Positions 16,213-23,753 of a stretch of DNA of 64,000 bases are shown one piece after another (the first letter of the stretch is position 1; each line of letters begins with the position of its first letter). Under the pieces are notes generated by a model that saw only the letters and a program-made list of their open reading frames with translations, ran no database searches and was not told the origin of the DNA. The translations under genes and the position numbers were made by a program. This stretch comes from JAGVSZ01 sp019137045 (GTDB lineage Bacteria; Pseudomonadota; Gammaproteobacteria; Burkholderiales; SG8-39), in the NCBI GenBank assembly GCA_046347635.1, contig JAXMFT010000004.1, forward strand, positions 124,001-188,000, given 5' to 3'.

Positions 16213-17736
16213 GTGCCCATCGCAGCGACGACGAAGCGCAACTTCTACAAGGACTCGGTCGCGCTGATGCGCGTCGCGCAGGCGATCGGCACCCGTGCGG
16301 GCGTGACCCGCGTGTCCCTGCTCATGGGCACGCCGGCGAACCGGGACATCCTCGCGCAGGGCGGGCTGCTCGTCGCCGAGCTCGCCGCTGCCGCGCCGGC
16401 CGACCTGATGATCCTGGTCGAAGGCGCGGAGGACGCGCTTGCGCCCGCGCTGGCCGCGATCGACGAGGCGCTCGCCGGGCGCGCGACCGCGCCCGCGTGC
16501 GAGCGCGCGGAGCTCGCGCCGCGCTCGATCGCGATGGGCGTCGAGCGGCTCGAGCACGCGACGCTCGCGCAGATCTCGGTGCCCGGCCCGTACGCCGCCG
16601 CCGAAGCGCTGAAGGCGCTCAAGCGCGGCCTGCACGTGTTTCTCTTCAGCGACAACGTGCCGCTCGCGCAGGAGCAGGCAGTGAAGCGGCTCGCCGCGAG
16701 CAGGAACCTGCTGGTGATGGGTCCGGACTGCGGCACCGCGCTCATCGCGGGCGTGCCGCTCGGCTTCGCCAACGCGGTGCGACGCGGGGCCATCGGGATC
16801 GTGGGCGCCTCGGGCACCGGGATGCAGGAAGTGAGCTGCCGCATCCACGCGCTGGGCGAGGGCGTGTCGCACGCGATCGGAACCGGCAGCCGCGACGTGT
16901 ACGACGAGATCGGCGGCACGACGCTCCTCGCCGGGCTGGCGCTGCTGGCACGCGACCCCGGCACGCGCGTGATCGTGATCGTGTCGAAGCCCCCCGCGCC
17001 GGCGGTGGCCGAGCGCGCGCTCGCCGCGGCGCGCGCGTGCGGCAAGCCGGTCGTCGCGCTGTTTCTCGGCGCGCCGCTCGCCGGCGGCGGGAACGTGCAC
17101 CCGGTCGCGACGCTCGAGGACGCGGCGACGACGGCGGTGGCCGTGGCGCGCGGCGAACGGGCGGCGCCGCGCGCGGGCGCGGTCGAGGCGCCCGCCGCGA
17201 AGCTCGCCCCGACCCAGCGCTTCCTCCGCGGGCTCTACTCGGGCGGCACCTACTGCACGGAGGCGCAGTACGTCTGGCGGGACGCCGGAATCGCGACCTG
17301 GTCGAACGCGCCGGCGGACAAGAAGTTCGCGCTGCCGCACGGTGCGCCGAGCCGCGACCACACCGCGATCGACCTCGGCGCCGACGAGTTCACCGTCGGC
17401 CGGCCACACCCGATGATCGACTTCGCCGCGCGCACCGAGCGGCTGCTCGCTGAAGCGCAGGACCCCGCGGTCGCGGCGATCATTCTCGACGTCGTGCTCG
17501 GCTACGGCGCGCACGCCGATCCCGCGGGCGAGCTCGCGCCCGCGGTGCGCGAAGCGCGCGCGACCGCGGCGCGCGCGGGGCGCGATCTCGCCGTGCTCGG
17601 CTTCGTCTGCGGCACCGACGACGATCCGCAGGGGCTCGCGGCGCAGGCGGAGAGGCTGCGCGCGGCGGGAATGACCCTCGCCCCCGGATCGACCGCCGCG
17701 GCGCGGCTCGCGGCGCGGATCGTCGCCGGCCGCTGA
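16213..17736 (+). CDS. fdrA: FdrA-family protein, putative oxamate carbamoyltransferase subunit (AllF-like)
   Basis: 507 residues. It resembles the succinyl-CoA-ligase-like FdrA family: MGPDCGTALIAGVPLGFAN, a glycine block GIVGASGTGMQEVS, GTGSRDVYDEIGG and GLYSGGTYCTEAQYVW. In E. coli the fdrA–ylbE–ylbF–ybcF set has been assigned to oxamate carbamoyltransferase plus carbamate kinase, the last steps of anaerobic allantoin use. The same four families are contiguous here, which supports the call. The start is a GTG 55 bases after tRNA-Ala. Subunit status is inference from family and context. Confidence 0.88.
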   Translation: MPIAATTKRNFYKDSVALMRVAQAIGTRAGVTRVSLLMGTPANRDILAQGGLLVAELAAAAPADLMILVEGAEDALAPALAAIDEALAGRATAPACERAELAPRSIAMGVERLEHATLAQISVPGPYAAAEALKALKRGLHVFLFSDNVPLAQEQAVKRLAASRNLLVMGPDCGTALIAGVPLGFANAVRRGAIGIVGASGTGMQEVSCRIHALGEGVSHAIGTGSRDVYDEIGGTTLLAGLALLARDPGTRVIVIVSKPPAPAVAERALAAARACGKPVVALFLGAPLAGGGNVHPVATLEDAATTAVAVARGERAAPRAGAVEAPAAKLAPTQRFLRGLYSGGTYCTEAQYVWRDAGIATWSNAPADKKFALPHGAPSRDHTAIDLGADEFTVGRPHPMIDFAARTERLLAEAQDPAVAAIILDVVLGYGAHADPAGELAPAVREARATAARAGRDLAVLGFVCGTDDDPQGLAAQAERLRAAGMTLAPGSTAAARLAARIVAGR

Positions 17737-17746
17737 GGCGCGCGGC

Positions 17747-18694
17747 GTGCGCTTCGACCCCAAGCTGGTCGTGGTCGCCTTCGGCGGCAACGCGGTCTAT
17801 CCGCCCACCATCAAGGGCACGGCGCAGGAGCAGCTCGACATCATGGAGGCGGCCTGCGAGCACCTGGTGCCGGTGTTCCGGGCCGGCTACCGCGCGGTGC
17901 TCACGCACGGCAACGGCCCGGTCGTCGGCAACATCCTCTTCCGCATGGCGCGCACCTCGCGCGAGCTCGAGCCGATGCCGATGGACGTCTGCGTCGCGCA
18001 CTCGCAGGGCGGCATGGGCTACATGCTGCAGCAGAGCCTCGCCAACGTGCTCGCGCGCCACGGCATGGACGTGTCGGTGTCGTCGATCGTGACCGAGGTC
18101 GAGGTCGCGCCGGACGATCCCGCGTTCACGCATCCGACCAAGCCGGTCGGCAAGTTCTTCTCGCGGGAGGAGGCCGCGCGCATCGCCGCGGAGACCGGCT
18201 GGGACTTCGTGGAGGATTCCGGGCGCGGCCATCGCCGCGTGGTGCCGTCCCCGGTCCCGCTGAGGATCCTGGACGCGCCGGCGATTCGCGCGCTGCTCGG
18301 TGCGGGCGTGATCCCGGTTGCCGCGGGCGGGGGCGGCATTCCGGTGGTGCGCGACGGAGCGCGCTACCGCGGCGTCGCGGCGGTGATCGACAAGGACCTG
18401 ACGAGCGCGCTGCTCGCGGCCGACGTCGGCGCCGGGACGCTCGTGATGCTCACCGGCGTCGAGCGCGTCGCGCTCGACTTCGGCCGACCCTCCCAGCGCC
18501 CGGTGGACCGCATGACCGCCGCCGAGGCGCGCGCGCATTTCGCGGACGGACAGTTTCCGCCCGGCAGCATGGGGCCGAAGATCGCCGCGGCGCTGCGCTT
18601 CATCGAACGCGGCGGGCCGCGCGCGCTCATCACGTCGCTCGAGCGGCTCGACGCCGCGCTCGAGCGCCGGGCCGGCACGGAGATCGTGCCGTGA
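17747..18694 (+). CDS. arcC: Carbamate kinase
   Basis: 315 residues of the amino-acid kinase fold. Motifs include VVVAFGGNAVYPP, THGNGPVVGNI and AGGGGIPVV. It transfers phosphate from carbamoyl phosphate to ADP, giving ATP, ammonia and CO2 in the catabolic direction. The GTG start lies 10 bases after fdrA, and its stop overlaps the next gene. No arginine deiminase or ornithine carbamoyltransferase is nearby, so its carbamoyl phosphate more likely comes from the FdrA/DUF1116/DUF2877 enzyme. Confidence 0.94.
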   Translation: MRFDPKLVVVAFGGNAVYPPTIKGTAQEQLDIMEAACEHLVPVFRAGYRAVLTHGNGPVVGNILFRMARTSRELEPMPMDVCVAHSQGGMGYMLQQSLANVLARHGMDVSVSSIVTEVEVAPDDPAFTHPTKPVGKFFSREEAARIAAETGWDFVEDSGRGHRRVVPSPVPLRILDAPAIRALLGAGVIPVAAGGGGIPVVRDGARYRGVAAVIDKDLTSALLAADVGAGTLVMLTGVERVALDFGRPSQRPVDRMTAAEARAHFADGQFPPGSMGPKIAAALRFIERGGPRALITSLERLDAALERRAGTEIVP

Positions 18695-19494
18695 CCGGCG
18701 TGCTCGCGATCGGACGCAAGGCGCGCGCGGCGCTGGCGGCGAGCGGCGGCATCGCGCGCCCGCTCGCGGCGTTTCCCGACGCGCCGTACTTCGACGCCGC
18801 GGGCGAGATCGTCTGGATCGGCGCGCAGCTGCCGGCGCGGCATCCGCGCGCGGTGCTGACCGCGGCGCCGGTCGAGCGCGGCGCTTTGCTCGCCCTCGGC
18901 GCGCTGCCGGGCGAGCCGTGGTCGCGTGCCCTGCCGGCGCGCGCCGAGCGCACGGTCGTCGCGAATGCGTGCCGGCGCCTCGTCGGCGCGCTCGATCGCC
19001 TCGGCGAGCCGCGCGGCTTCGGGCTGCTCCTCGCCGGCGGGACGCCGGCGTTTCCGCTCGACCTCGCGGCGCCGCGCGTGCGCGCCCTGGCGGCGGCTTA
19101 TCGAGCGGACGACGCGCAAGCGGTGTACGACGCCTCGCGTGCGCTGCTCGGGCTGGGGACCGGCCTCACCCCGTCCGGCGACGACCTCGCCGGCGGCGCG
19201 CTGTTCGGGCGCATGCTCATCGATCGCGGCGCGTCGTGGCGCGCGCTCGGCGCGCGGCTCGCCGCCGACGCCCGCGGCGCGAGTCACGCCATCAGCGCGG
19301 CGCTGTTCGCCGACCTGGTGGCCGGCGAGACGTTCGAGCCGCTCCACGCGCTCGCCGAGGCGCTCGCCGCGGACGACGCGGCCGCCGCGGTCGCGGCGGC
19401 GCGCACGCTCGCCGCGCTCGGGCACTCGTCGGGCTGGGACATGCTGACCGGGCTCGCGCTCGGCGCGGGCGGCGAGCTGAAGGGGGAAGGGTGA
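18691..19494 (+). CDS. DUF2877 protein (YlbF/AllH-like), putative oxamate carbamoyltransferase subunit
   Basis: 267 residues. The family hallmark LLGLGTGLTPSGDDLAGG is near residue 155, followed by ASHAISAALFADL. DUF2877 proteins are typically encoded with FdrA and DUF1116. The GTG start overlaps the carbamate kinase stop and its own stop overlaps the next GTG, so the four genes are translationally coupled. Its individual biochemical role is not evident from sequence. Confidence 0.87.
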   Translation: MTGVLAIGRKARAALAASGGIARPLAAFPDAPYFDAAGEIVWIGAQLPARHPRAVLTAAPVERGALLALGALPGEPWSRALPARAERTVVANACRRLVGALDRLGEPRGFGLLLAGGTPAFPLDLAAPRVRALAAAYRADDAQAVYDASRALLGLGTGLTPSGDDLAGGALFGRMLIDRGASWRALGARLAADARGASHAISAALFADLVAGETFEPLHALAEALAADDAAAAVAAARTLAALGHSSGWDMLTGLALGAGGELKGEG

Positions 19495-20945
19495 AGCACG
19501 ACCTGCTGCACGATCCGCTCGGCGTGGTGAACGTCGGGCTGGAGATGTTCACCGACAGCGTGGCGCGCGCGGGCGCGCCGCTCGCGCACCTCGACTGGCG
19601 GCCGGTGGGCGACGGCGATCCGCAGCTCGCCTGGGCGGCTGCGCAGCTCGCGGGCGACCCCGACGATCCGCGCTCGCCGGGCGCACGCGTCGACCGCGCG
19701 AACGAACTGGCGGTGGAGCGGATGCTCGCGGCGCGCCCCGTCCTGGTGGACGTCGCCCTGCGCGCCGACGAGATCTGGCCCGAGCTGTGGGCGGGCGGGA
19801 AGCGGACCCTCACGCACGCCGGGGCGCCCATCCCGTGGGCGCGGATGTGCGACCCGATGAAGGGCACGCTGATCGGGGCGATGCTCTACGAGGGCTGGGC
19901 CGCGACGCCCGAGGAGGCGGCCGACCGCCTCGCGCGCGGCGAGGTGGCGTTCCTGCCGAACCACGACGTGCGGGCGGTCGGCCCGATGTCGGGTGCGATC
20001 TCGCCGTCGATGCCGGTGTTCGTCGTGAGAAACGCCACGCACGGGAACATGGCCTACACGAACTTCAGCGAGGGCATCGGCCGGGTGTTGCGCTTCGGCG
20101 CCTATGGGCCGGACGTCATCGAGCGGCTGAAGTGGATCGCGGGGGCGCTCGCCCCGGCGCTCAAGACCGCGCTCGCGGGGCTGCCCGACGGCGTCGACCT
20201 CAAGGCGATCCAGTCGCAGGCGCTGCTGATGGGCGACGAGGTGCACAGCCGCAACGCCGCCGCGACCGCGCTCTTCCACATGGCGATCGGCGGCGCGCTC
20301 GCCGGCAGCGGCTTCGATCGGGCGCGGGCGCGCGCGGCGCTCGACTTCGTCGCCGCGACCAGCCAGTTCTTCCTCAACCTGTCGATGGTCGCCTCGAAGG
20401 CGATCATGGACGCGACGCACGGCGTCGAGCACTCGTCGATCGTCACCGCGATCGCGCGCAACGGCGTGACCACCGCGATCCGGGTGAGCGGCCTGGGGGC
20501 GCGCTGGTTCGAGGCGCCGTCGGACATGCCGGTCGGGCTGTTCTTCCCCGGATTCACGCAGCAGGACGCCAATGCCGACCTCGGCGACAGCGCGATCTGC
20601 GAGACCGCCGGCTACGGCGGCCAGGCGCTTGCCGCGTCGCCCGCGCTGGTGCAGCTCGTCGGCGGCAGCGTCGCGCAGGCGGTGGACTACTCGCGCGAGA
20701 TGTACCACGTGACCTGGACGCGCAACCCGGTGATGTCGCTGCCCAACCTGGAATTCGCGGGCGGGCCGGCGGGCATCGACGTGCGCAAGGTCGTGGACAC
20801 CGGCATCCGGCCGGTCGTGACCACCGGCATTGCGCACAGGCAGGCGGGCATCGGCCAGATCGGCGCCGGAATCGTGCGGGCGCCGATGGCGTGCTTCACG
20901 CAGGCGACGCTGGCGCTGGCGCAGAGCCTGGGCGTCGCGGCGTGA
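19491..20945 (+). CDS. DUF1116 protein (YlbE/AllG-like), putative oxamate carbamoyltransferase subunit
   Basis: 484 residues, matching the YlbE family length. Recognisable blocks are DPLGVVNVGLEMF near the N-terminus, CDPMKGTLIGAMLYEGWA near residue 120, MGDEVHSRNAAATALF, MDATHGVEHSSIVTAIARNG and FPGFTQQDANADLGDSAICET. It is coupled to DUF2877 by an overlapping GTG start. It probably carries much of the active site of the carbamoyltransferase with FdrA, but that assignment is from family reports, not from recognised catalytic residues. Confidence 0.88.
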   Translation: MKHDLLHDPLGVVNVGLEMFTDSVARAGAPLAHLDWRPVGDGDPQLAWAAAQLAGDPDDPRSPGARVDRANELAVERMLAARPVLVDVALRADEIWPELWAGGKRTLTHAGAPIPWARMCDPMKGTLIGAMLYEGWAATPEEAADRLARGEVAFLPNHDVRAVGPMSGAISPSMPVFVVRNATHGNMAYTNFSEGIGRVLRFGAYGPDVIERLKWIAGALAPALKTALAGLPDGVDLKAIQSQALLMGDEVHSRNAAATALFHMAIGGALAGSGFDRARARAALDFVAATSQFFLNLSMVASKAIMDATHGVEHSSIVTAIARNGVTTAIRVSGLGARWFEAPSDMPVGLFFPGFTQQDANADLGDSAICETAGYGGQALAASPALVQLVGGSVAQAVDYSREMYHVTWTRNPVMSLPNLEFAGGPAGIDVRKVVDTGIRPVVTTGIAHRQAGIGQIGAGIVRAPMACFTQATLALAQSLGVAA

Positions 20946-20952
20946 GGGCAGG

Positions 20953-22152
20953 ATGACGCGCGCGCACGTCTTTCTCGTCGTCGCCGCGGCGTCGGCGGTG
21001 ATGGCGCTCACGTTCGGGGTGCGGATGTCGCTCGGGCTCTTCATCAGCCCGATCAACACCCAGACCGGCCTCGGCCTCGTGGCGATCAGCTTCGCGTACG
21101 CGGTCTCGCAGCTGATGTGGGGCGTGTCGCAGCCGATCGCCGGCGCGATCGCCGACCGGCATGGCGCGGGCAAGGTGATCGCCGGCGGCCTGGCGCTGCT
21201 CGCGCTCGGCACCGCGCTGACCCCGCTCGCCGGTTCGGCCGCGCTGCTCGTGCTCGTGGTCGGTATCGTGATCGCGGCCGGCGCGGGCGCAGGCGGCCTC
21301 TCCATCGCGCTCGCCGCGGTCGCGCGCCTCCTCCCGGTGGAGAAGCGCGCCATGGCGAGCGGCATCGTCAGCGCCGGCGGCTCGGTCGGCCAGTTCACCC
21401 TGGTCCCGCTCGCGCAGGGCCTCATCGGCTGGGTCGGCTGGATGGCGGCGCTCTGGTGGCTGGCGGCGTTCGCCGTGGCGTCGATCCCGCTCGCCTGGGT
21501 GCTGCGCGGCAAGGCCGGTCCCACGCCCGGCGCCGCGCGCGAGGAGCGGCTCGGGGAGGCGGTGCGGCGCGCCTTCGGCGACCGGAACTACGTGCTCCTC
21601 AACCTCGGCTTCTTCACCTGCGGATTCCACGTGGCGTTCATCATGACCCACTTGCCCGGGGTGGTCGCCTACTGCGCGCTGCCGCCGACGGTGGCGGCCT
21701 GGTCGCTCGGCGTGATCGGCCTCTTCAACATCGCCGGCAGCCTCGCGGTGGGCTGGGCGATGGGGCGGTGGCGGTCGAAGTCGCTGCTGGCGCTCCTGTA
21801 CGCCACCCGTGCGGTGGCCGTCGCCGTGTTCCTCGCGTCGCCCAAGACCGAGCTCACCTTCTTCCTGTTCGCGGCGGTGCTCGGCTTCACCTGGCTCTCC
21901 ACCGTTCCGCCGACCGGCGGCCTGGTCGCGAAGTTCTACGGCCCGCGCTTCATGGCGACGCTGTTCGGCGTCGTCCTCCTGTCCCACCAGGTCGGGGCGT
22001 TCTTCGGCGCCTACCTCGGGGGCATTGCATTCGCGGCGACCGGTTCGTACGACTGGATGTGGTGGGCGGACATCGCGCTCGCGCTGTTCGCGGCCGCCGT
22101 GCACCTGCCGATCCGCGAGCAGCTGGTGCGCGTGGTGCCCGTGCCGACGTAG
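20953..22152 (+). CDS. MFS transporter (monocarboxylate/oxalate-formate-like)
   Basis: 399 residues with twelve predicted membrane helices. The MFS loop 2–3 motif reads GAIADRHGAGKV near residue 63. The helix-1 region GVRMSLGLFISPI and the stretch GGSVGQFTLVPLAQ resemble bacterial MCT/OFA-type carriers of small organic acids. It starts 7 bases after the DUF1116 stop, so it belongs to the same operon. Oxamate is an oxalate analogue, so export of oxamate or import of oxalurate is a reasonable guess, but the cargo is not proven. Confidence 0.88.
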   Translation: MTRAHVFLVVAAASAVMALTFGVRMSLGLFISPINTQTGLGLVAISFAYAVSQLMWGVSQPIAGAIADRHGAGKVIAGGLALLALGTALTPLAGSAALLVLVVGIVIAAGAGAGGLSIALAAVARLLPVEKRAMASGIVSAGGSVGQFTLVPLAQGLIGWVGWMAALWWLAAFAVASIPLAWVLRGKAGPTPGAAREERLGEAVRRAFGDRNYVLLNLGFFTCGFHVAFIMTHLPGVVAYCALPPTVAAWSLGVIGLFNIAGSLAVGWAMGRWRSKSLLALLYATRAVAVAVFLASPKTELTFFLFAAVLGFTWLSTVPPTGGLVAKFYGPRFMATLFGVVLLSHQVGAFFGAYLGGIAFAATGSYDWMWWADIALALFAAAVHLPIREQLVRVVPVPT

Positions 22153-22155
22153 TTG

Positions 22156-22261
22156 CAGCGCGCCGATCGGGTGCGGGCGAGGCGCGCGGTCCCGTGGTCG
22201 TTACAGCGCGCCGATCGGGTGCGGGCGAGGCGCGCGGTCCTTGTTGCAGCGCGCCGATCGG
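22156..22261 (+). repeat. Short direct-repeat array: two 37-base copies plus a 15-base partial copy
   Basis: Identical 37-base units at 22156–22192 and 22204–22240 begin CAGCGCGCCGATCGGGTGCG. A third partial copy (15 bases) is at 22247–22261. Spacers are 11 and 6 bases. The array starts 3 bases after the MFS stop codon. Within a unit, CGCGCC and GGCGCG can pair, so each may form a stem in the transcript end. Too few copies and too short spacers for CRISPR. Confidence 0.75.
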
Positions 22262-22265
22262 TACG

Positions 22266-22322
22266 ATTGTCAAACCGTGTCGATGCGTGTGCGCAGTGCG
22301 CGCGCGTTGACAATTCTTGACA
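22266..22322 (+). promoter_or_regulatory. Inverted repeat ATTGTCAA…TTGACAAT with twin TTGACA boxes
   Basis: ATTGTCAA (22266–22273) and TTGACAAT (22307–22314) are perfect inverted copies 33 bases apart. TTGACA occurs at 22307 and again at 22317, the perfect sigma-70 -35 hexamer. No good -10 box is seen at the right spacing. It lies about 125 bases upstream of two small genes and may control them. Confidence 0.4.
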
Positions 22323-22444
22323 CTCCGCGGTGCCGCGCGTGCGCACACTCTGCGCCGTGCGCTCCTCCGCCGGCGCAAGACCCGAAGTGGTTCAAGGGCC
22401 CACGGCGACGGACAGCGCACACCAGAATCTCCAGGAGGGCGCGC

Positions 22445-22699
22445 ATGCAGCATCCCGTCGTGGTCGTCTCGTTCGAGGCCGGCGCCTGGTGCGCCGGCGT
22501 GGAGGGCCGCGACGAGCGGCAGGTGTTCGGCGCGCGGTATCCGGCGCTCGAATGGGCGCACCGCTGGGCCCAGGCGCACCGGCCGAGCCTCGTCCGCGTG
22601 TTCCGCCAGGACGGCGCGGTCGAGGACGAATGGGCCTACGGTGCGTTCAAGGGCATCCGCCGAATGGGGCCGGAGCAGTTCGCGGCGGCGCCCCGATGA
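22445..22699 (+). CDS. Small protein of unknown function (84 aa)
   Basis: 84 residues opening MQHPVVVVSFEAGAWCAGVE and ending GPEQFAAAPR. AGGAGGGCGCGC gives a strong ribosome site before the ATG. It has no membrane helix or signal peptide, and is rich in Trp and Arg. The layout (short beta strand, acidic turn, then a helix with ALEWAHRWAQAHRPS) recalls DUF2188-like small proteins, and the next gene looks related. The stop overlaps the next ATG. Function unknown. Confidence 0.65.
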   Translation: MQHPVVVVSFEAGAWCAGVEGRDERQVFGARYPALEWAHRWAQAHRPSLVRVFRQDGAVEDEWAYGAFKGIRRMGPEQFAAAPR

Positions 22700-22932
22700 A
22701 CGTCTTCGTCGTCTACCCCGACACGCGCGCCGGCTGGGCGCTCCTGCGTGAGGGCGAGAGCGCGCCGCTGCACTTCGGCGCCAAGCAGGAGGCGATCGGC
22801 TACGCGCGCTGCCTCGCCGCCGCGAACGGGCCGAGCGCGGTCAAGGTCGAGACCGCCTTCGGCCAGTTCGAAACGGGGTGGGAGTACGACGACGCCGGCG
22901 CGCCCCGACCCCTGCGCCCGCGGCGCGCGTAG
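22696..22932 (+). CDS. Small DUF2188-like protein (78 aa)
   Basis: 78 residues: MNVFVVYPDTRAGWALLREG, then SAPLHFGAKQEAIGYARCLA, resembling the beta–turn–beta–helix pattern of DUF2188 (value followed by 'A…A…A..LA'). It overlaps the preceding stop by ATGA and seems a distant partner of that protein. Cytoplasmic; function unknown. It ends three bases from a convergent gene. Confidence 0.65.
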   Translation: MNVFVVYPDTRAGWALLREGESAPLHFGAKQEAIGYARCLAAANGPSAVKVETAFGQFETGWEYDDAGAPRPLRPRRA

Positions 22933-22935
22933 CGC

Positions 22936-23352
22936 TCAAGGGCGGCCGGCGATCGGACGCCCGCTGTCGCGGTACTCCTCGCGCACCACGCTCGCCCCGC
23001 GGAACTCGGGGCGGATTTCCTGCTCGGCAGTCGGCGGCGGCAGCGGACCCGGCCCGGAGCGGGTCACCGCGGCCGGCGCGGCCGGCGCGGCCGGCGCGAG
23101 CCGGTCGAGTTGCTCGGCGCGCCGCCGATAGGCGGCCGCCTCGGCGGTCGAGCAGCGCCCGTAGCGATAGCACGCAGGCGTGACGTCGGGCACGCGCGCG
23201 GGCGGGATCGTCGCCCACGGATCGACGATGACGTAGGGCGCGTACGGGCCGTAGGGATACGGCGCGTAACCGCCATAGACGCCGCCCCCGATCACGACCT
23301 GTCCATGCGCCGGCAGCGCGGCGAACGCGAGGAGGATCAGCGCGCGCGGCAC
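22936..23352 (-). CDS. Small exported Tyr/Gly/Pro-rich protein of unknown function
   Basis: 138 residues with a short signal peptide (MPRALILLAFAALPAHGQ). The mature part starts with a Gly/Tyr/Pro-rich stretch (GGVYGGYAPYPYGPYAPY), then a likely disulfide pair in ACYRYGRCS and an Ala/Pro-rich tail. Such short exported proteins are common in Betaproteobacteria, often as envelope proteins. No domain is recognised. It lies four bases from the TPR gene upstream on the same strand. Confidence 0.65.
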   Translation of the reverse strand: MPRALILLAFAALPAHGQVVIGGGVYGGYAPYPYGPYAPYVIVDPWATIPPARVPDVTPACYRYGRCSTAEAAAYRRRAEQLDRLAPAAPAAPAAVTRSGPGPLPPPTAEQEIRPEFRGASVVREEYRDSGRPIAGRP

Positions 23353-23356
23353 GGGC

Positions 23357-23695
23357 TCAGGTCTCGTTCGGCGCGTCGCGCTGGCGGCGCAGGCGGCGCG
23401 CGAACACCGTCATCTCTTTCGCGGCCTGCTGGTCGCCCCGGGCCGTGGCCACGGCGATGCCCTGCTCGTAGGCGGCGAGCGCCTCCGCCGCGCGTCCGTC
23501 CTCCGCGAGCGCCCGGCCGAGGAGCTTCCACGCCGCGGAGTAGCGCGGATCGCGCTCGACCGCCGCGCGCAGCTGCAGCGCCGCGCTGGCGGCGTCGCCC
23601 GCCTTGAGGTGCTCCGCGCCGATCGAGAAGCGCAGCGCCGCTCCGTCGCGCGCGGTGCCGATCAGCTTGAGGAGCGCAGGGAGAGGCGTGGTCAT
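23357..23695 (-). CDS. Small TPR-repeat protein
   Basis: 112 residues from the ATG at 23695. Two to three TPR-like helices are visible, for example HLKAGDAASAALQLRAAVER and WKLLGRALAEDGRAAEALAA, followed by a basic tail (RRLRRQRDAPNET). TPR proteins are protein-binding scaffolds. It is divergent from recG, with 58 bases between them. A longer frame extends into the recG region but only the last 112 residues look protein-like. Confidence 0.75.
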   Translation of the reverse strand: MTTPLPALLKLIGTARDGAALRFSIGAEHLKAGDAASAALQLRAAVERDPRYSAAWKLLGRALAEDGRAAEALAAYEQGIAVATARGDQQAAKEMTVFARRLRRQRDAPNET

Positions 23696-23753
23696 CGGGG
23701 GAACCGCGCGGGTTAACATTCCCGCCGATGCAAGCCTACCGCGATCGACCGGC

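Noticed and set aside
19284..21524. A 746-codon minus-strand open frame over the DUF1116 and MFS genes
   Set aside because: Antisense shadow without recognisable domains.
22156..22261. Possible CRISPR array
   Set aside because: Only two full repeats and one partial, spacers of 6–11 bases, no cas genes.
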